Assembly (NCBI GenBank): GCA_013396915.1
Contig: VWZL01002014.1
Coordinates: 248,001-312,000, forward strand
DNA length: 64,000 bases
From: Stercorarius parasiticus
Taxonomy: Eukaryota; Chordata; Aves; Charadriiformes; Stercorariidae
Reading direction: 5' to 3'
Shown: positions 35,501 through 50,019 of the stretch, piece after piece
How positions within the stretch are numbered: position 1 is the stretch's first letter
How the letters are laid out: each line of letters starts with the position of its first letter
Position numbers and translations under genes: made by a program
The notes under the pieces: generated by a model
Databases searched by the model: none
Seen by the model: the letters and a program-made list of their open reading frames with translations, nothing else
What the model was told of the DNA's origin: nothing

Positions 35501-37489
35501 TTTAAACTGGTACACAATGTTCACGCCTATATTTCACATTTGGAAATGCATATTTCAAACAGCAATACAAAAAGAATCCATGAAGAATGTATAATGTCTG
35601 AAAAAAACCTGACAGCATTCTTGCTACTGTTTCATTTCTAAATACAAAACTGACTGCCATATTGCTGCTTCTGTTTGTGTGTTGAGAAAAGTTCATTTAT
35701 TGTGTGTGGCATGAATGACAGTCTCCCTATTTTGATCTCTTTGTCATTTAGGATTCTTAAGCTTGCAAACCTCCTAAAGAAAGATCCAGTGAGTGCACAG
35801 CTGTCTCATGACATCCAGTTTGGGACAGAGGTAAAAGAGTCTCTGGGTCATTTAGGTCAGAGCACGTGAATTGCTGCGTGTGTGGGTCAATCAGGTCAGC
35901 AACCCATTCAGTGGCTGCCCTGGCCACCAGGCTGTTGGGTGCCTCTGTCTCTCTCTGCAGAAGGGGAAGTCTGCACTGTTAATTTCTAGCTGTCACGTGA
36001 TATCAATTGCTTGTCTACAGAAATATATAGTACAGTAAGCCCCTGGCTCTTTGACTTGGGAAGAACAAACACTTTTGCTAGGACTTATCAATGGTAAATT
36101 CCCTTCCTTCACCCTTGTCATAAGCACGTTTATCAAATTGGTGTTCATGGAGAGATTGTCTTCTCTCAGTGGGTTTTCTGCTGCTTTTGACCAGGCTTTA
36201 TCCCTCCTCCCTAGGGATATCCCCCCATGCCAGGCCGGCCACTTCATTCTTCCCTGCTGTTGAGGGTGCGGCATGTTCTTGTGTTCCTGTGAGGTTGCTT
36301 TGCTGCGGGGTCTGTGCTCATGCTAGCTCTGGTATGATCTACCAGCCCTGCCAAGGCTGACAGTGAACTGCACTGGATGGATCTTTGGGCAACAAAGGTT
36401 GTTCTTATATCCCCGTGACATAGCATATATCACAAAGATTGTCTGGTTCGTGTGGTGTCTTGATGCCCCAGGCAGAATGCCCAAAGCAGGGCTTTTCTTC
36501 TGCTGTCAGTCTGATTCAGCTGGCCTTCTTTCCTTCCCCTCATCTGGTACACTCCTTTGGGCCCTCTCCAGTGTGGCTGGCACCAGCAGTGGTACTGCCA
36601 GAACACAGCTGCTTTGAGTGTACCAGAGTGGAGCAAAACCGTCTCCCTATACAGCTGCAGCTCACACAGCAAATGCAGATTACTGCTGACAGATGCAGCA
36701 GAGAAAACCGTGAATGCTCATGATATGTACCTACTTACAGTCATCTGCTCGCTGCTGAGGTGCCCGAGCAGCTCTGGGGTTGCAGGAAGGGGATCCCCCA
36801 TAACTCTGTATTTCCTGGTTCTGATCACATTTACCTTACCCACAGCCTCCACTTCCTTCTTTTCACAAGTTTGCATTTAGTCATCCCAGGCTCCAGGGGG
36901 CGGGAGAGCCTACGGAGCAGTTTTAACCCCAGGTGCGGGGTGTGTTGGCTCACAGCTCTGGTGGGTTCCTCCCCAGAGGGGAGCAGTTCCTTCAGGAGTC
37001 TGAGCCTGGACCTGCACTTCCCAACGGTGGCCCAGTGTTCAAAACCACCTAATTTCCAGCCCTGTCAGACTCAAGATACGTTGAAGACCATAGGAGTGAC
37101 CCCGCACTCGCACAGTTTCCAACCAAGGAGGGGCAGGTAAGTCTTTGAACTGAACCCCTAAGATAACAGGGGATTGCTTGCTCAGGGTAATTACGGAGTA
37201 ACCACTTGACCCCTCTTTCGGTATTCTGCCATGTGAGGCATTCCTAGTAGTACAAGCAAAACAGGGTAATACTTGTTCCCTCCTTTTCCCATTAATTTTG
37301 AAGCATTGCTACCACTTTTCATGCATTCGTTTTTTTCCTTCGCTTTTCTTATTTGCATTTACTCAACAGTAACAACAGCATACCCATTTTTGAGGTTAGC
37401 TTAAATAAATGCGATTAGTTGATGACTATCAATCCTGCACAAATGCTTGCATAAGAAGATAAGTTTTCTCAAAGCTTTTTGCTTAGGGG

Positions 37490-37645
37490 TAGATGGCTGT
37501 TCTAATGGTGTGTTTATTGAACAGCGATTTATCTGTTGCAATTATTTGCCCTTTAGGGATGGTGATATTATATTAGTAGGTTTGATCTTTGCCAACACCT
37601 GGATCCCTCTTTGTAATTAGCACAGTGATACACTGTGTCTGCCAT
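37490..37645. promoter_or_regulatory. Candidate conserved non-coding element
   Basis: AT-rich, non-coding and dense in TF-like words: GTTTATTGAACAGCGATTTA, TTGCAATTATTTGCCC, TTGCCAACACCTGGAT and TTTGTAATTAGCACAG. It contains TAATTA and ATTTGC/GCAAT-type octamer-like pieces. Inferred from composition only. Confidence 0.25.
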
Positions 37646-40600
37646 TCTGCTGCTCACCCCCTCCCCATCTACCGCTTCTAAACAAAAGGTTGAGAGTAGC
37701 AAATCTCATCCTAAAAGCAATAAAAAGGAAAAATGTTGATCAGTACCTGCTTCTGCATTTAAAGGAAGGACAGATTACTCAAACAGAATGCAAGAAAACT
37801 TGCCTTACATCAACAAATAATTCATGATGTGTATACGGGCATCCAGCAACTCTATTATTGCAGTAGTGTGACAAATATTGTGAAGGGGACAGCAAATGCG
37901 ACATATCATTCTACTGTCTTGACAAAGATTATAACAAGAATGGGAAATGGGACAAATGTAACTCATTCTGGAGACAGTCCCAGACCTGTAATCTCATTTG
38001 TTCTTCAGCATGAATTATACAGCAGTGCAGAGGATGAGAATGTGATTTTCACCATGTTGTATATTTTAATCACTTTTCTTTGCTACTAAACAAATAAGTC
38101 ATTTTGAAATGATGATGCATGGGGAGTATCAGCTTTTGAACTATGAACTAAATGAAGAGAAGGCGGCTGTAATGTTAGAGTTCTGCCAGTTGCATTAAAA
38201 TTCGATAAGGGTCAAATTCATCTCGGTTTAGACAAACAGAATTCCTGCAGATTTCTGAGAATTGTCTGCCATGTCCCAGAGTGGAGCTGGACCCATGCCT
38301 TCCCCTGAGCTTGAGATTGAGTCTCTTGGAGACCATTCCAGAGACCCAAAAAATGGGTGGTTGGTTGGTGGGAAGTCTTGAGCTGGAAGCTATGGTGGAA
38401 AAAATTATGGTTGCTAAGTCCCATTGGACCTAGTTCTTCTGGCAAGAAGAGAAGGCAGCTTGACTGTTGTTTATGCCAACAACTGATTTGGATGCTGTTT
38501 GGTGTGGAAAGGCAACATTTGAAGCTTCCCAAGGAGTTTAATCCAAGGCTGAAATCCTTAAGTAATCCATTCTGTAGTAGAAGACAGCTAGGAAGCTCCC
38601 TGAGCTACCAGTGGTTTTCTAGGACTTGACTCCTGGGTAAGGGGGACTTTTGTGAAAGTCTGTATTAAAAAGAGGAAGAACTAGCTATTAATTTGTGTAC
38701 TAAGTTATTTTCAGAGTAGCTTGCTGTCTCTGTAAAACCTCTCTGATTGTATAAAATCCCTTATGTTTCTTCTGCATGCTTAGCCTGATTTTCTGCATCA
38801 GACTGAAGAAAGCATTTCCTCTTCTTCCGCTTTGTGTTTGCTACTTGTAACACTGTGAGAGGGTGAAGGGCTGACCGGACCACTCATGAATTAGGCTGCT
38901 ATGACAGACAGTGAGAATGGAGACAACCCGGGCCTTGAATTTATGTAAATGGAATTTCCATGCTCCAGGTGGCTAGAGGGCTTGAAGTGACAAATGATCC
39001 TTCATGAAGGTAGATGAGAATATCAGGACTCCCCTGGTGGGCAAGTAATCACGGCGTATGTGGAAATGCAGGAGGCAACGTTTTGATTTTGAATCTCAAG
39101 TGCACTGTGATGACGATGCAAGCCACAGAGCGGTTTGTGTGAATCACAAATGAGCGCATGTAAGCAGTGGAGAAACTTTGTGTGGGCTCTCTGTGTGAAT
39201 GAAGGAGGTCAACGTGGGTTTAGAGCAGAGAATTGCCTTTGAAAGCCTTAAGAACTGAAAGTTAGTTCTGCCTGTCCTGCAGGACAAAATATACCAAGTC
39301 TTACTTTCATCTGTGATTCAAACCTGATTTTAACTTTTAGGACCAGATTTTCAGAATCAGTTGAACATAACTGTGTGCAATGTGTCAATGTTTCTGCATG
39401 AATCCAGCCTACACTGTAAATTACAGTTTCCCCTACCTGGCTTAACCTCCTGACTTCACTGGAGTGCTGTGAGGGTTAATTGGTTAATGCTGTAAACCGG
39501 TTAATTCTTGCTGGGTAGCAGCAATTTCTGCCATGCTTGGTGGGAGCTGGGGGACAACAGTACTCTTTTGTGTAACATTGAATCACTGTTTTATTGGAAA
39601 GTAGGAGGCCTTTAAATGGAGATGCTGAAATTCTGCTGGAGATCCCAGGTTACACTTTAATCTCATCGGTTTTCTGAGAGCTGCTGAAATTAGGCCAGCA
39701 AAGGAAGGATGAGAAGTACTTTTGCTTTCAAGTTGAAAGGCTTGGGGAGACAACATAATGAATTAAGATTGGTCATCTTATCCAGAGTACGAAAGTCTTT
39801 TTTTTTCTGTTGTATTTTGAATTAATAGGAAGGATTTGGGTTAGCAGGAATGCTTCATTAGACACAAATTTTCCATCAAACTGTCCTTTCAGGAAAAGAG
39901 GGCATGGTTAGTGTTCAGAGTCTGAAAAATCATGGTCAGCTTAGAGTAACATGAGTGAAGTAAGAGGGGTTATTTAGGATTTATGCTTGCTCGAGGTCAG
40001 ACCAAAATTTATTAGTCTAGGACTGTAATTCCCTTGAGTCCTGGCTGGTCTCCAGGCTGCAGTGATCTCAGTTTCTCAGAGGATGGATTTGAAAGCAACA
40101 TGTCTAAAATAATGAAATATTAAATTCCCCTTATTTAAAGAAAAAAACAAAACAAAAATAAAACCCTTCACTAACATGGCTACCACAAGATGCACCTCTC
40201 CTTGTGGTGGATGGGAGCTGTAGCTTCTGGAGCCCAACAAGCCTGCACAGCCAGGAGTTGCCTCCTGAGGGAGGAAGCACCATTCCCTTTTAGCAAAAGG
40301 CACAGAACCTATCCCCGCTCCCAGAGCAGTCAGCCGTGCCTGCAAGCAGAGTACAGCATTGAGGTAATGCTCAAGACCTTCCTGATGCTTTGGTGTGGGA
40401 AAGGTTTCCCTCTCTGAGTTAGGAATAAAGAATAGATCAGAATACAGAAGATGATAGTAAGAGGAGTGGCCTGAAGCCATCTCTTGGAAGGAATGAGCCT
40501 CTGGCCAGGCAGTGGGAGTCATGACAAAGAGTTTGCATGGACCCATCTATTTCAAGAGAAAGTATGCGGGCTTCCTGAAGCCTTTCTTTGCTAGAAAAGT

Positions 40601-43600
40601 GCCGAAGTTGCTACTGTTTCTTTCATAACCAAAGAGCAAAAATGGTGAGAAAAGTTTGAATGAGTTTGTTCACTACAAATTTCATCTAACTTCACAGTCA
40701 TTTAGGTACTGGAACAAAGATCTGGGTTCCTTTACTTTCTGCCTTGCCTGGTAAGTCAACTGGTTCTTGGCTAGATTACCTGTGTATAGGGCCAGTTTAC
40801 ACTGTCATGTGGTGTTTAAGTTCATGAAACTGTGGCCAGGATTTGGCTCCCGATGGCTGGGGCAGTCACTAAGACTAATTTGGGATGGAAGAAGCTGCCA
40901 CAGTGTTAATCCATCACAATGCCAATAGCCTTGTGTCTTAGCTGTCAGGCATGAGGGGCTTGGATATACTGCTTGGGATAGCCAAAAATTAGCCCTGGTT
41001 ATCAAAGCAGAATGCTACTTTTCCCTTCAAAAAATGCTGAGGAAAAAAAATTGTGTTAAAATAATGGACCTGGCAATGGCTTGTCACGGTGTTCACATGC
41101 CCTAGGGAGACAATGGTGAAATTAGGTGATATAGCCGAAACCTTGTACTGCATTTGGGTTTATCTTTGTCTCAATTGCAAGTCCTCTGATTTCACAATCT
41201 GGCTAAAGACTGGACTCCAGAGAACAACAGCTCAGCATAATGCTGGCAATGCTTTCAGCTTTCTCATTCCTTCCAAAGTGGGTCCCCAGTGGGCCCTGAT
41301 GAAGGATTCATAGGCTCTTCACATCTCTGCTAAGTAGCCTACAAAAATGATAGCTGCTGCTCCTCCTCTGTCCTCAGGTCAAGGGAGAAAGTGCAGATCA
41401 GAAAGGTCAAACGTCAAGAAAGGAGCACAGTCCCAACACAAGTTCCTGCTTGGGAGCAGGAATAGAGTGGTTTCTGCATAGGGAAGTGCTGATTTCAGTC
41501 TCTAAAGTCTTTGTGTTTGATATTGGAAAGATTTGGAGACTGCACAGATTTAACAGTCCTTTCTCCCTTCCTCGCTTTCTGCTCCAACCTGCTTTTGGTC
41601 ACTTTCATTCATCTGTCCATGGCTGCCTGCCTCGATTAATTTCTTCATTGAATACATTTCCTGGTGTTAACAACATATGTGACAAATAAGTAATGTAACT
41701 CATCAAAAGGCACGGGAATGCAATGTTCCAGCTACTGAAGGACATTTAGAATTCAGCAACTTGCCACCTTTGTGTCACTCCTAAAACACTGTAAAATGTA
41801 AACAGACAGATCTAAAAGGAGATGCAGGAGTACAAACTTGCCCAGAACTCTGCTTGTTTTCATTCTCAGCTTAAATAAGTAAACTGTAATGAAATCTACT
41901 GACACAGTTTTGGCAGTTTTGATTTACATTTTCTCTGAGGCCCAGTAAACGTTTCCTCAAGATCTTATCTGGGGTTAAAAATATTTCTGCTTTTCATCAC
42001 ACACCTTTGAAAAGTGTGGAACACTTTAGCCACAGTTTGTGCAAATATGGTTGTTTTTTCCCCTCTTTTATTATGAAAATCTTCTGAAAAGAGTATTCAC
42101 AGGTGATATTAATTGCTTGTGAAGGGTGCTGAAGTATACTTTTTGTGTAAATCACCTTTGCAGCCTACAGTTCCTCTTCCAACTACAGGCGGGAAAGCCC
42201 CTAATTTTGAGAGGTAAAGTAGGATGCCAAGTGAGCTGTGCTGATCCTGTGAGTATGACTCTTCCTTGCCTTACACACCATAGCTCCTGGTTATGTGCAA
42301 CAAGTGTCTTGCAAAAATTCAGTTTATATTCTGCAACTTTGAGGTACCCAGCCTGAATTGCTTGCTGACTTAAAACAGCATGCCAGCTGACTTGGCCAGA
42401 GTACTTCTTCAAGGAGCAAATGGGGGCTAATGCACTCAGACACAGCACAGAGTATTGCTTTAACCTCGCAAAAGAGTAAGAAACGGAGAGGTTTCTCCTG
42501 CCTTACCCCCCATTTTGTGTATCTGCATGGACTTCTTCACAGTCTGATCCTAACCTTTTTTCCTCACTGCAAAATTTACCATGAAGACCACAGGTTTACA
42601 AATTACCCTGGAAAAAGAGAAGAAGAAATTCTTAATTGCGTTTACCTGCCAAGCAAGGCACTCCAGCAAGAAAAATAACCAGTTTACTAAGGCTTTCACA
42701 TTTTACTTCTGGGGACCCACTCTCACCTATGTCCTCTAGAGAACCTGATTCCTGAAACAGAGTTTCTTCTTTGACATGGGCAGCAGAAATGGCTTTTGGG
42801 TGTGTGGAGCTCAGCTGTGGTACCCTGCGACAGATTTCGTAACTGTAGCTGGGCAAGCTGAAGACAGACTGTCATTTCATCATTTTTGGACAGAGATCCC
42901 CCCTTTAACACTTAAGTATTATCCACACACTGGTAATCTGGCAAGCCTGTGTTCATGCTAATCTGTTAGGATGGTCCTGTTCCCACTCATAATGTGGCAC
43001 AGTATGTCAGCTTCAACCAGGCAAGGATGCCAACCTCAGTTGGATTGTGAATAGCCTGCAGAAGAGCCTCCTGCTGGTGGAAGAAGTGCCAAATTAGGCC
43101 ACATGCTCTCTCATTGGGATGCACTGTGCCCAAAGCTGCTTCGGTATCAGTTATGGAAGGAGTAACACCCTTTTACAGAAAAGAATGTGTTAACCCTTCC
43201 ATTTCATTTGCTCTGTCTCCCTTGCTCAATTTCCATAAGTTATTTCTGGGGTTTGCCTGTATAAAAAGAAGATATTATTTTTCCCTGACAGCTAAAAGAA
43301 AGGTCAGATATGGCTGTTCATATTATAAGCCCCAGCTGTGTTTGTTGTTGACTTTGGAGTTGTCTCTTTCTGTTAAACCATTTACCATTAAGACAACAGC
43401 ACTGGGTACTGCACAGACACTGATTTCAAAGACAGTCTTTGTCCCCGGTGGGGTTACTGTCTAACTGCTCAATGTTTCTTTGCAAAAATCCAGGCTTCCC
43501 ATGCTCCTGTGCATCTCGGCTACCCCCAGAGTGCTGGTGAATAGGTAAGAGACATGTACTCTGCTGCAGGTATCCCTCTGACCAGGACTTGCAAGAATTG

Positions 43601-45931
43601 CCAGGATTCACAAGTGTAGCGTTATTCAGGAGAAAAGAGCTTCTGGAACTGCCTTTTCCTAATCAGGATGATTTCTACAGCTTCTGGCAGGCAGCTGCAT
43701 AAGTAAGAATATCATACCTATCAAACTAAATGCAGCCCGCCAGCCTCAGTGTAACATCTCATCAACAATCTTGTATTGGTGCTGAATTGTAACTTGTTTT
43801 TCCATAGACTCCAGTTGCTTCTGCCTTTCCAGCTATGATGCTGTTTGTCCTTTGTGCAAGCACCATCCTTTTTTTTTAAAATAATATGAATGGGGAGCAA
43901 TATACCGCCAGCTAAAATGGTTGCCTTTCCACACTCGCTCACCACAGGAACTCTTTAATCAGCAATGTCAGCCAGGGACAGAAATCTCATACTTGAGAGA
44001 TAACAGTTATTTGCTGGCAACTTCTTGTATGATAAGCCCAACAACTGGGTGATTACACACTTTCTCAAATAACACAGCAAAATGCCGCACCACATTTCCG
44101 ACAGTACATGTTGCAGCATCTGGAAGCTGCATAAGAATTTTGTCAAGATTTTTTCTCCTCCTGTTTATTTTTTCAGTGCTCTGAAATCTGAATGTGATTT
44201 TGACATTCTTGAGCTATCCACCAGCTTTTCTGCAATGAAAGGCTCCATAAAGAGTACAAAGTCAATACTATAGGCAAAGTTCAACTGATTAATGGGAGAG
44301 GGTTTCTGCCATAACTAGGCTGCTTAAGGTCACAGTTAAACAGTTTTTCATATCTGCTTCATCCACTGAATTGCACTCACATGGACGCACTGCTAGTTGA
44401 AAGGGAAATGAGCAAGTATGTGCTGGTTGAGTAAATTATTAAAATACATAAGCTGGAGCAAAGCTATTTCTGAGAAAAGCTTGCTAATGCAGAGAGACAA
44501 TGCCTTTGCAGCACTGAAACTACTTTAAAGTAAACAGATGAAAAAAATAACATTTCTAAACACTGACAGAGTTTGTAAGGTATAGGAGAGAGATCTGTGA
44601 TGTAATGAGGTTAGTCTGAGTCCCTCTGAGTACTGTTCCTACAATGATGTCAGGATGGTGCACCTTTATAGCTAGGCCAAGGTATTTGGAATGGTTTAAA
44701 TGTTGACCTGTGTTTTCAGCTATTATTGGGGTTCAGACCAACCCAGTGTATGTTTTCAGGCTTCTTTCAGTGCAAGACAACAGTTGTGGGACATGTGATG
44801 AGAAGGAGCATCTGACATGCTGGTGCATACTCCCAGGTATGGGGTAATATGGTCATGGGCTGTCCTGCTAGGCAGCTGCTGGGGCACGTACTTGCATTGC
44901 CTTTTCTCCAATGCAACTGTACATGCTGGATACAGCAGTCTGGAGAACCAAAGGACCTGCAGCATCCCAGAGTGAGGAGAGAAGCCACAGTACTGCTCAG
45001 TCAACCACTAAAGACAGGTAAAACAGTGGGTGAGAAGAGTGCTGGATAGGATTCAGAAGTAGATCCCATATTTCATGTGTGAGACCTGATGGATCTGTGG
45101 TTCAGGTCTGCAGTGGCCTGAAATATTCTTGAGATTTCTATCCCAGTCACAGTATTTTGTGATATTTGTGCCACTTTGAATGGGTGGGTCTTTTGAGCTG
45201 AAATCTTGCATGGGAAGCTTTTAAATTATTTTGGGCAAAAAAGTTTATAGCCTTTCTGGCTTTGTATCCAAATCTGAGGTTGTTTTCAAACAGGGATAAT
45301 TAAGTCCAAGCGTCCTTTTGTTCTTAACCTGCCATGATGTGAATAGGGTCGGGATTTGTGGTTGTTTTGCTGTCCCTCTGTGTCAGCGACAATGAGTGCA
45401 AGCTGAGATTTTTGGCATTGGGTTGCATTTAAGTGAGGAGAAAGCCGTCTAGATTATACTTCTTTCTCCCTTCCCTCCTGTCAGATATTTGTTTTTCTCT
45501 TGCAATAGCAACAACAGGTGTTGCTTTTGCACTTGTACTAGGAGTGAGACAGAGGCAGACCTTCTAGCCTGCTGAATTTCAGGGATTCATTTGCATAGTG
45601 GGAAGAGAAATAGACATAAATGGAACTTAGATGCTCTCATCTCCATCTTACTTTGTCCCCTAAATTGAAGGCAGTCATCCCCTTCCCCTTAGGAATCATT
45701 GACTCTTCCTCTTCCTTCTCCGTTGCCTTGACTTTCCTCTTCTTTCCTTCTCTCAAGCTAGATATTGTGCGACAAACTCAGGAAAGACTGTGTGTTATTT
45801 CTGATGTTTATAGTACAATTGGCCATGCTAATGCTTCCTGTATAAGCTGAAATTGGGCACTTCTCCAAGACAGCACGCAATGCAAACATAACCTGGAAAC
45901 TTTTTCAATAGCCCCAACTAGAATCTGACTG

Positions 45932-45944
45932 TCTCTCTCTCTCT
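45932..45944 (+). repeat. (TC)n microsatellite
   Basis: A perfect TC run of about six units, directly visible. Short. Confidence 0.9.
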
Positions 45945-46779
45945 GAAGGTTGGTCTTTAGGGATCTTCATGTGCAGTCTTCAGGTTTTAGATTACAGGTA
46001 GCTTAAAAGGAAAATAGGTCTGGAGATTGCCTACGGAGATTAAAAAGGTTGTTTCTGGCTTCAGAAAATGACTATTCTTTATAAGTCTTTTTGAAACAGT
46101 AAATCTGCATTTATTCATTCTGGGTGAAGTAGACAGCTGGCACTTTATGATTCCAAGACAAACAGATCCTGTGGATTTTGCTGGCTGAAAAGAAGTTAAT
46201 ACTCCAGAAGTGGAAATCCACATGGCTCCCAACAACGAGACTCATATCAGCCAAACAACAAGATTTCAAGTGTACTGTGTGTTTGGCTGGCAGATTCTGA
46301 GCTCATTTAACGCACTGGCATCAGGTTAGTGCTCAAGTAAATGGATTTATTTCAGACTGGTTATCTGGGATCAAAATTTGTCTTACTGACATCTGGTTAG
46401 GCAAGTATTTCTTCTCCTTTCCATACACAGCTACCTGTTGTCTTATGTTTTTTATATGCTAGATGTTAATCTTCTCAATAGTGATTTTCAGAGGTTTTCC
46501 TTCAGAAGGATACTTGCCCATAGCAATGTATTTTGAAGCACTATATGAGGTTAAAAAATAAGAAATTCAGTAAGAAAAATATATGCTTGGCACATATCTT
46601 GCAGTTTCCAATAATGAGTTTTCTTTAAAAAACCCTACAGTAACAGAAACTCTCCACTATAAAGCAACTTGTTCTTTAATAAATAAGACTCAGAATGTGA
46701 CTGAAATCTACATCATTTCTCAGTTTCTCGTGCTCCCTCTCCATCTGTTTGCCCCCTGTCTCCTGAAGGACAATATCTT

Positions 46780-46865
46780 TGCCTTATTTGAACATTGTTC
46801 AAACTTCTGTAACTTGGTTGTGAATTGCAAGGTGCTATGCAATATCAATTAAAAACTATTATCTT
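46780..46865 (+). repeat. Ancient SINE-like tail
   Basis: ATTGCAAGGTGCTATGCAAT followed by ATCAATTAAAAACTATTATC resembles the tail of old MIR3/LF-type SINEs ('AAAGTGCTATACAAATGCTAATTAT'). The body of the element cannot be followed upstream. Confidence 0.35.
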
Positions 46866-49800
46866 GCAGTGTATGGTTTGATTAATGTTTATCATTCTCA
46901 GAGGGAAAGACTAAATTCCTACGTAAGAGTTTTCAAGTTGATTCTCACCAATTCCACAGAAAATGGAATAGTTAACGCTGCTACTTGAGCTGACATATGG
47001 GGAAGTCATATGAGTTTGGAAATGAGGTGGAAAGTAGTCTGGGAATATTCTTCTGTTTCTAAGCAAATCAATACATTTCCTCCTCTGCATTAGCACGGTG
47101 TAATTAGGATGTTTTCTGAGGGCCACTCAGGGGGAGAACTGGTCTGTCATTCGTGGAAGCATCAGGCTGACAAACAGTTTGCATTGCGAGAGCAGTGCTT
47201 CTCTTTGCCAGAGAAACCACTTGATAGTCACAAGAAGAGTGGTATTTTGCTTGGCACGTTATTTGGTGTCTTTAGTGGGCAGCCTCCAGAGCAGCATGGT
47301 GGGGCAGAAAGGGTTGTGTCATTTAAGTGTCCCATTTTTCTTGTGTGATACACAATTCCCCAAGTGCAAGACATGTTTTTTCTTCAGGTGGCACCATTGT
47401 TCCTGGGACTGTGCATTAAATATGTGTTAATAATGCATAGGGCTTTCACGAAACAGGTAATTTGAAGTGCCTGAAAGTTGTGGTGACAGTATTGCTGCTG
47501 CCATGAAAACTGAACAGCTCTGCTATCTCCATGAAAACGGTGAAGCCACTTAAGGAACCAGAAAGCAAGCTACTGGCTCACTTTCTTGCCTGTCTCTGTA
47601 GTTTGCTGCTGAATGGTTTGCTTGGTTTGCAGTGCTACGGCTTTAGTGTGCAGGTCTGCCCAAAGAGGCACAAGCTAAGCAGAGTGGTGAACTTGTTCTA
47701 CTGTAAGGGTAGTGATGTGCTGTGGAGCAGTCAGCAGATAAACAACCCAGCTCGTATCAGTAATTTGTGTAACAAGCAGGAGTACATCAGGAATGGTGCA
47801 CTGTGTTCTTATTTGCCAAGGAATCTGGAAGTGATAACGCCTTCAGTCACAGAAATGTATATTGTCAGTAGTGGTCTAACCCAGCTGGGATGTTGGCAAT
47901 TGTCTACAGGAGTGACCATCTTGGGCTCTGGCATGTGTTCCTTCTTCCCACCCATGCTCCGTGCCTCCAGTGTGGCAAGGTATGTCTCTTTCTGCTTCCA
48001 AGCCTTCAGTGGAAAAGCTACTACCCTTGCCTGTTGGCTTTGCCTTCCTCAAAATGTGCTGCAAGAGCAGCATGCTTGTGTGCGTGCTCTCCAACTGGTT
48101 CCATTCTAAACCAGCTGGTTTTGCTCAGCTGAGCTGACAGGAGTGGTGTGAGCACCATGGCACATTCTGTGCAGATCAGGGAGTGGGGAACTACATGATC
48201 CCTGTGGCAGAGCTGTCAGTGCCTCTCTAACAAGGGCACGAGCTGACAGATGCCTAGGGCATTAAATGCTTCCACCTTGCAAAGATGGTGATAGATTTGC
48301 TGGACCATGTTGGAATGCTGCAATGATCTGCGGCAGCCTCCTGTTTTGGCCATTGGGCTGCTTCACTGTATAGTGCAGATGGGAAGGGTGTTAGGGTTGC
48401 TGCTGAATGGTCCGTTGGGTGTCACTTGCTCCAGAAAAGCAGTGTGAGTCCCTGAGTGAGGCAAGAGAAAGAAACTGAAAAGAACTCTCACCTCTTCCTC
48501 TTTACCCTCCATCCCACCTCTTTGCAGCTGTCTTCTACTACACATCATGGTGGCTGATGGAGCCACTGGCTCTGTCCATCTTAAGCTGTTAGATAGAAGC
48601 GTGTAGGGAATCCTGATCATAGATAGGCAGGGAATGATGACCTCCGGAGGCAGACCCTGCCCATCTTGCTGCCTTCTTACACTAAGTCAGATAGATTCCC
48701 CTGTATTTGAGGACTTCACTGCACAGGATTTGCCCTGCAGCCCAGCCAGTGGCTAGAAGAGCTGCTTTTTCAATGTGACAGCCTTGTTCTGCTGCCATTG
48801 CTTCTGCGTTGACGCGTGTCAGATAGGAGAGCTCACTGTCTTCTTTCAATAGCCTTTTGTGTCTCTTTCGCCTCTTTTTGTGGTGGAAAAAATCCCTAAA
48901 TCCATTTCACTTCATCTGCCTGCAAGAAAGCATCTTGCTTTAACCCTCTGCTGGCTTTTTATCAATGTGCAGTCTCAGTACTGAGTGGTTCCTCTTCATG
49001 GAAGTGGCAGCTATGTCCCTCCTTGTGGGTCTGTTGCTGCCCTGGTCTGTGCCTTTCTAAGAAATGCTTTCAGAATCCCACTTTCCTGGCACTTACGGCT
49101 CAATTTGTGCAGAGTGGAATTACACCAAGGCCTGTGAGTGAGAGATGCAACAGCAGAAGGCAAAGCTGGGAGTAGTGGGAGCAGGTGTCTGGCACCTCAT
49201 AGAGTTGGAGCTAGTTCCCTGACATTTAGAAGGGATAATGGCTGCGCTGTTCCATGCCAAGAATTGGGAGCATGGGATTTATCCAGTCTATGCCCACCTA
49301 CTTTCTGCATGTGGACATTTGTTCTCCCACCCACCTAATTAGGAAAATAGAGTGTAGAAAATGAAGGGGCGGATTTGTTATTTTGTTGTGGCTGTTTGAA
49401 AGCAAAGTTTGCTTTTCAGCCTCATATTACAGTCCATGGAGGGACAGTATTGTCTCCAAACCTGGCATTAGTGTTGGCTTTCCTCAGGAAGTCTAACGGG
49501 AGGCAAAGCTACACCACAGACTGTAACTGCTGCAGGGGAAAGGATCAGAATCACTGGAACAAGTCTCCATCCTGAGAGTGAATGCTTGGGAGAGGACTGC
49601 CGTTGGAGACAGGCAGAAATAGTCCCTGGGTAAACAGTGAAAATCGACACTTCGACTCTAATATTTCAATAAATGAAAATAATTCTCAAAGCCAGGGAAT
49701 TTCTAATAAGCCCTGTCACAGTCCAGTTAACATATAAAACTCAACTTCCTTGAGAAAGTAACTTTGTATTCCTTTAGCCATTTCCCTTTATCCAGTAGTT

Positions 49801-50019
49801 CCTTTGTTTGTTTCTTCTATTTTGGCCCCAGATAATTTGCTGTATAATGGTAGGACATTCAGCATGGTTAGAGTGTGTCCAGGGAAAACCTATTTCCGTA
49901 ATTTACCCAGCTAGCCATTATCCTGTTTCATTCACCCTTAGGTAACTTGTTATGCTACACAGGCAAATAGTAAATAGTGGGTTTGTTTTACCCAAGAATT
50001 CTTCATCAATCAGGATCGC
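46866..50019. other. Unique non-coding DNA containing the longest chance open frame
   Basis: A 192-codon plus-strand frame at 47531-48109 lies here. It has many cysteines, no recognisable domain and no poly(A) or promoter context, and its length is near the maximum expected by chance in 64 kb. I do not call it a gene. A segment near 49090-49140 (CTCAATTTGTGCAGAGTGGA then ATTACACCAAGG) faintly resembles an ancient repeat. Nothing else is recognised. Confidence 0.55.

Larger units (their letters stand above)
30961..46779. other. Unique non-coding DNA with a few old repeat scraps
   Basis: Nearly 16 kb without a recognisable gene. The longest open frame is 40076-40546 on the minus strand (156 codons), without a known domain. 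Relics at 32110-32232 and 32490-32570 and a CNE candidate at 37490-37645 are listed separately. Minor features are TATATATATATA near 35006, a G+C-richer patch at 36880-37140, an A-rich run near 40138-40165 and (TC)n at 45932-45944. Confidence 0.5.

Noticed and set aside
36880..37140. Possible CpG island or promoter in a G+C-richer patch
   Set aside because: CpG sites are few and scattered; there is no sustained CpG density, TATA/initiator arrangement or downstream exon.
40076..40546. 156-codon minus-strand open frame
   Set aside because: Length within chance expectation, no domain or splice-site context, low-complexity hydrophobic C-terminus from an A-rich tract.
40690..40790. MIR-like 'GATCTGGGTTCC' segment
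   Set aside because: Only one short core word matches; the later MIR blocks (TGTGACC, CCTCAGTTTCC) are not found in order.
47531..48109. 192-codon plus-strand open frame, the longest outside CR1
   Set aside because: With about 6,000 stop-to-stop intervals over six frames and a stop frequency near 4.7% per codon, the expected longest chance frame is about 185 codons. The product has no recognisable domain.
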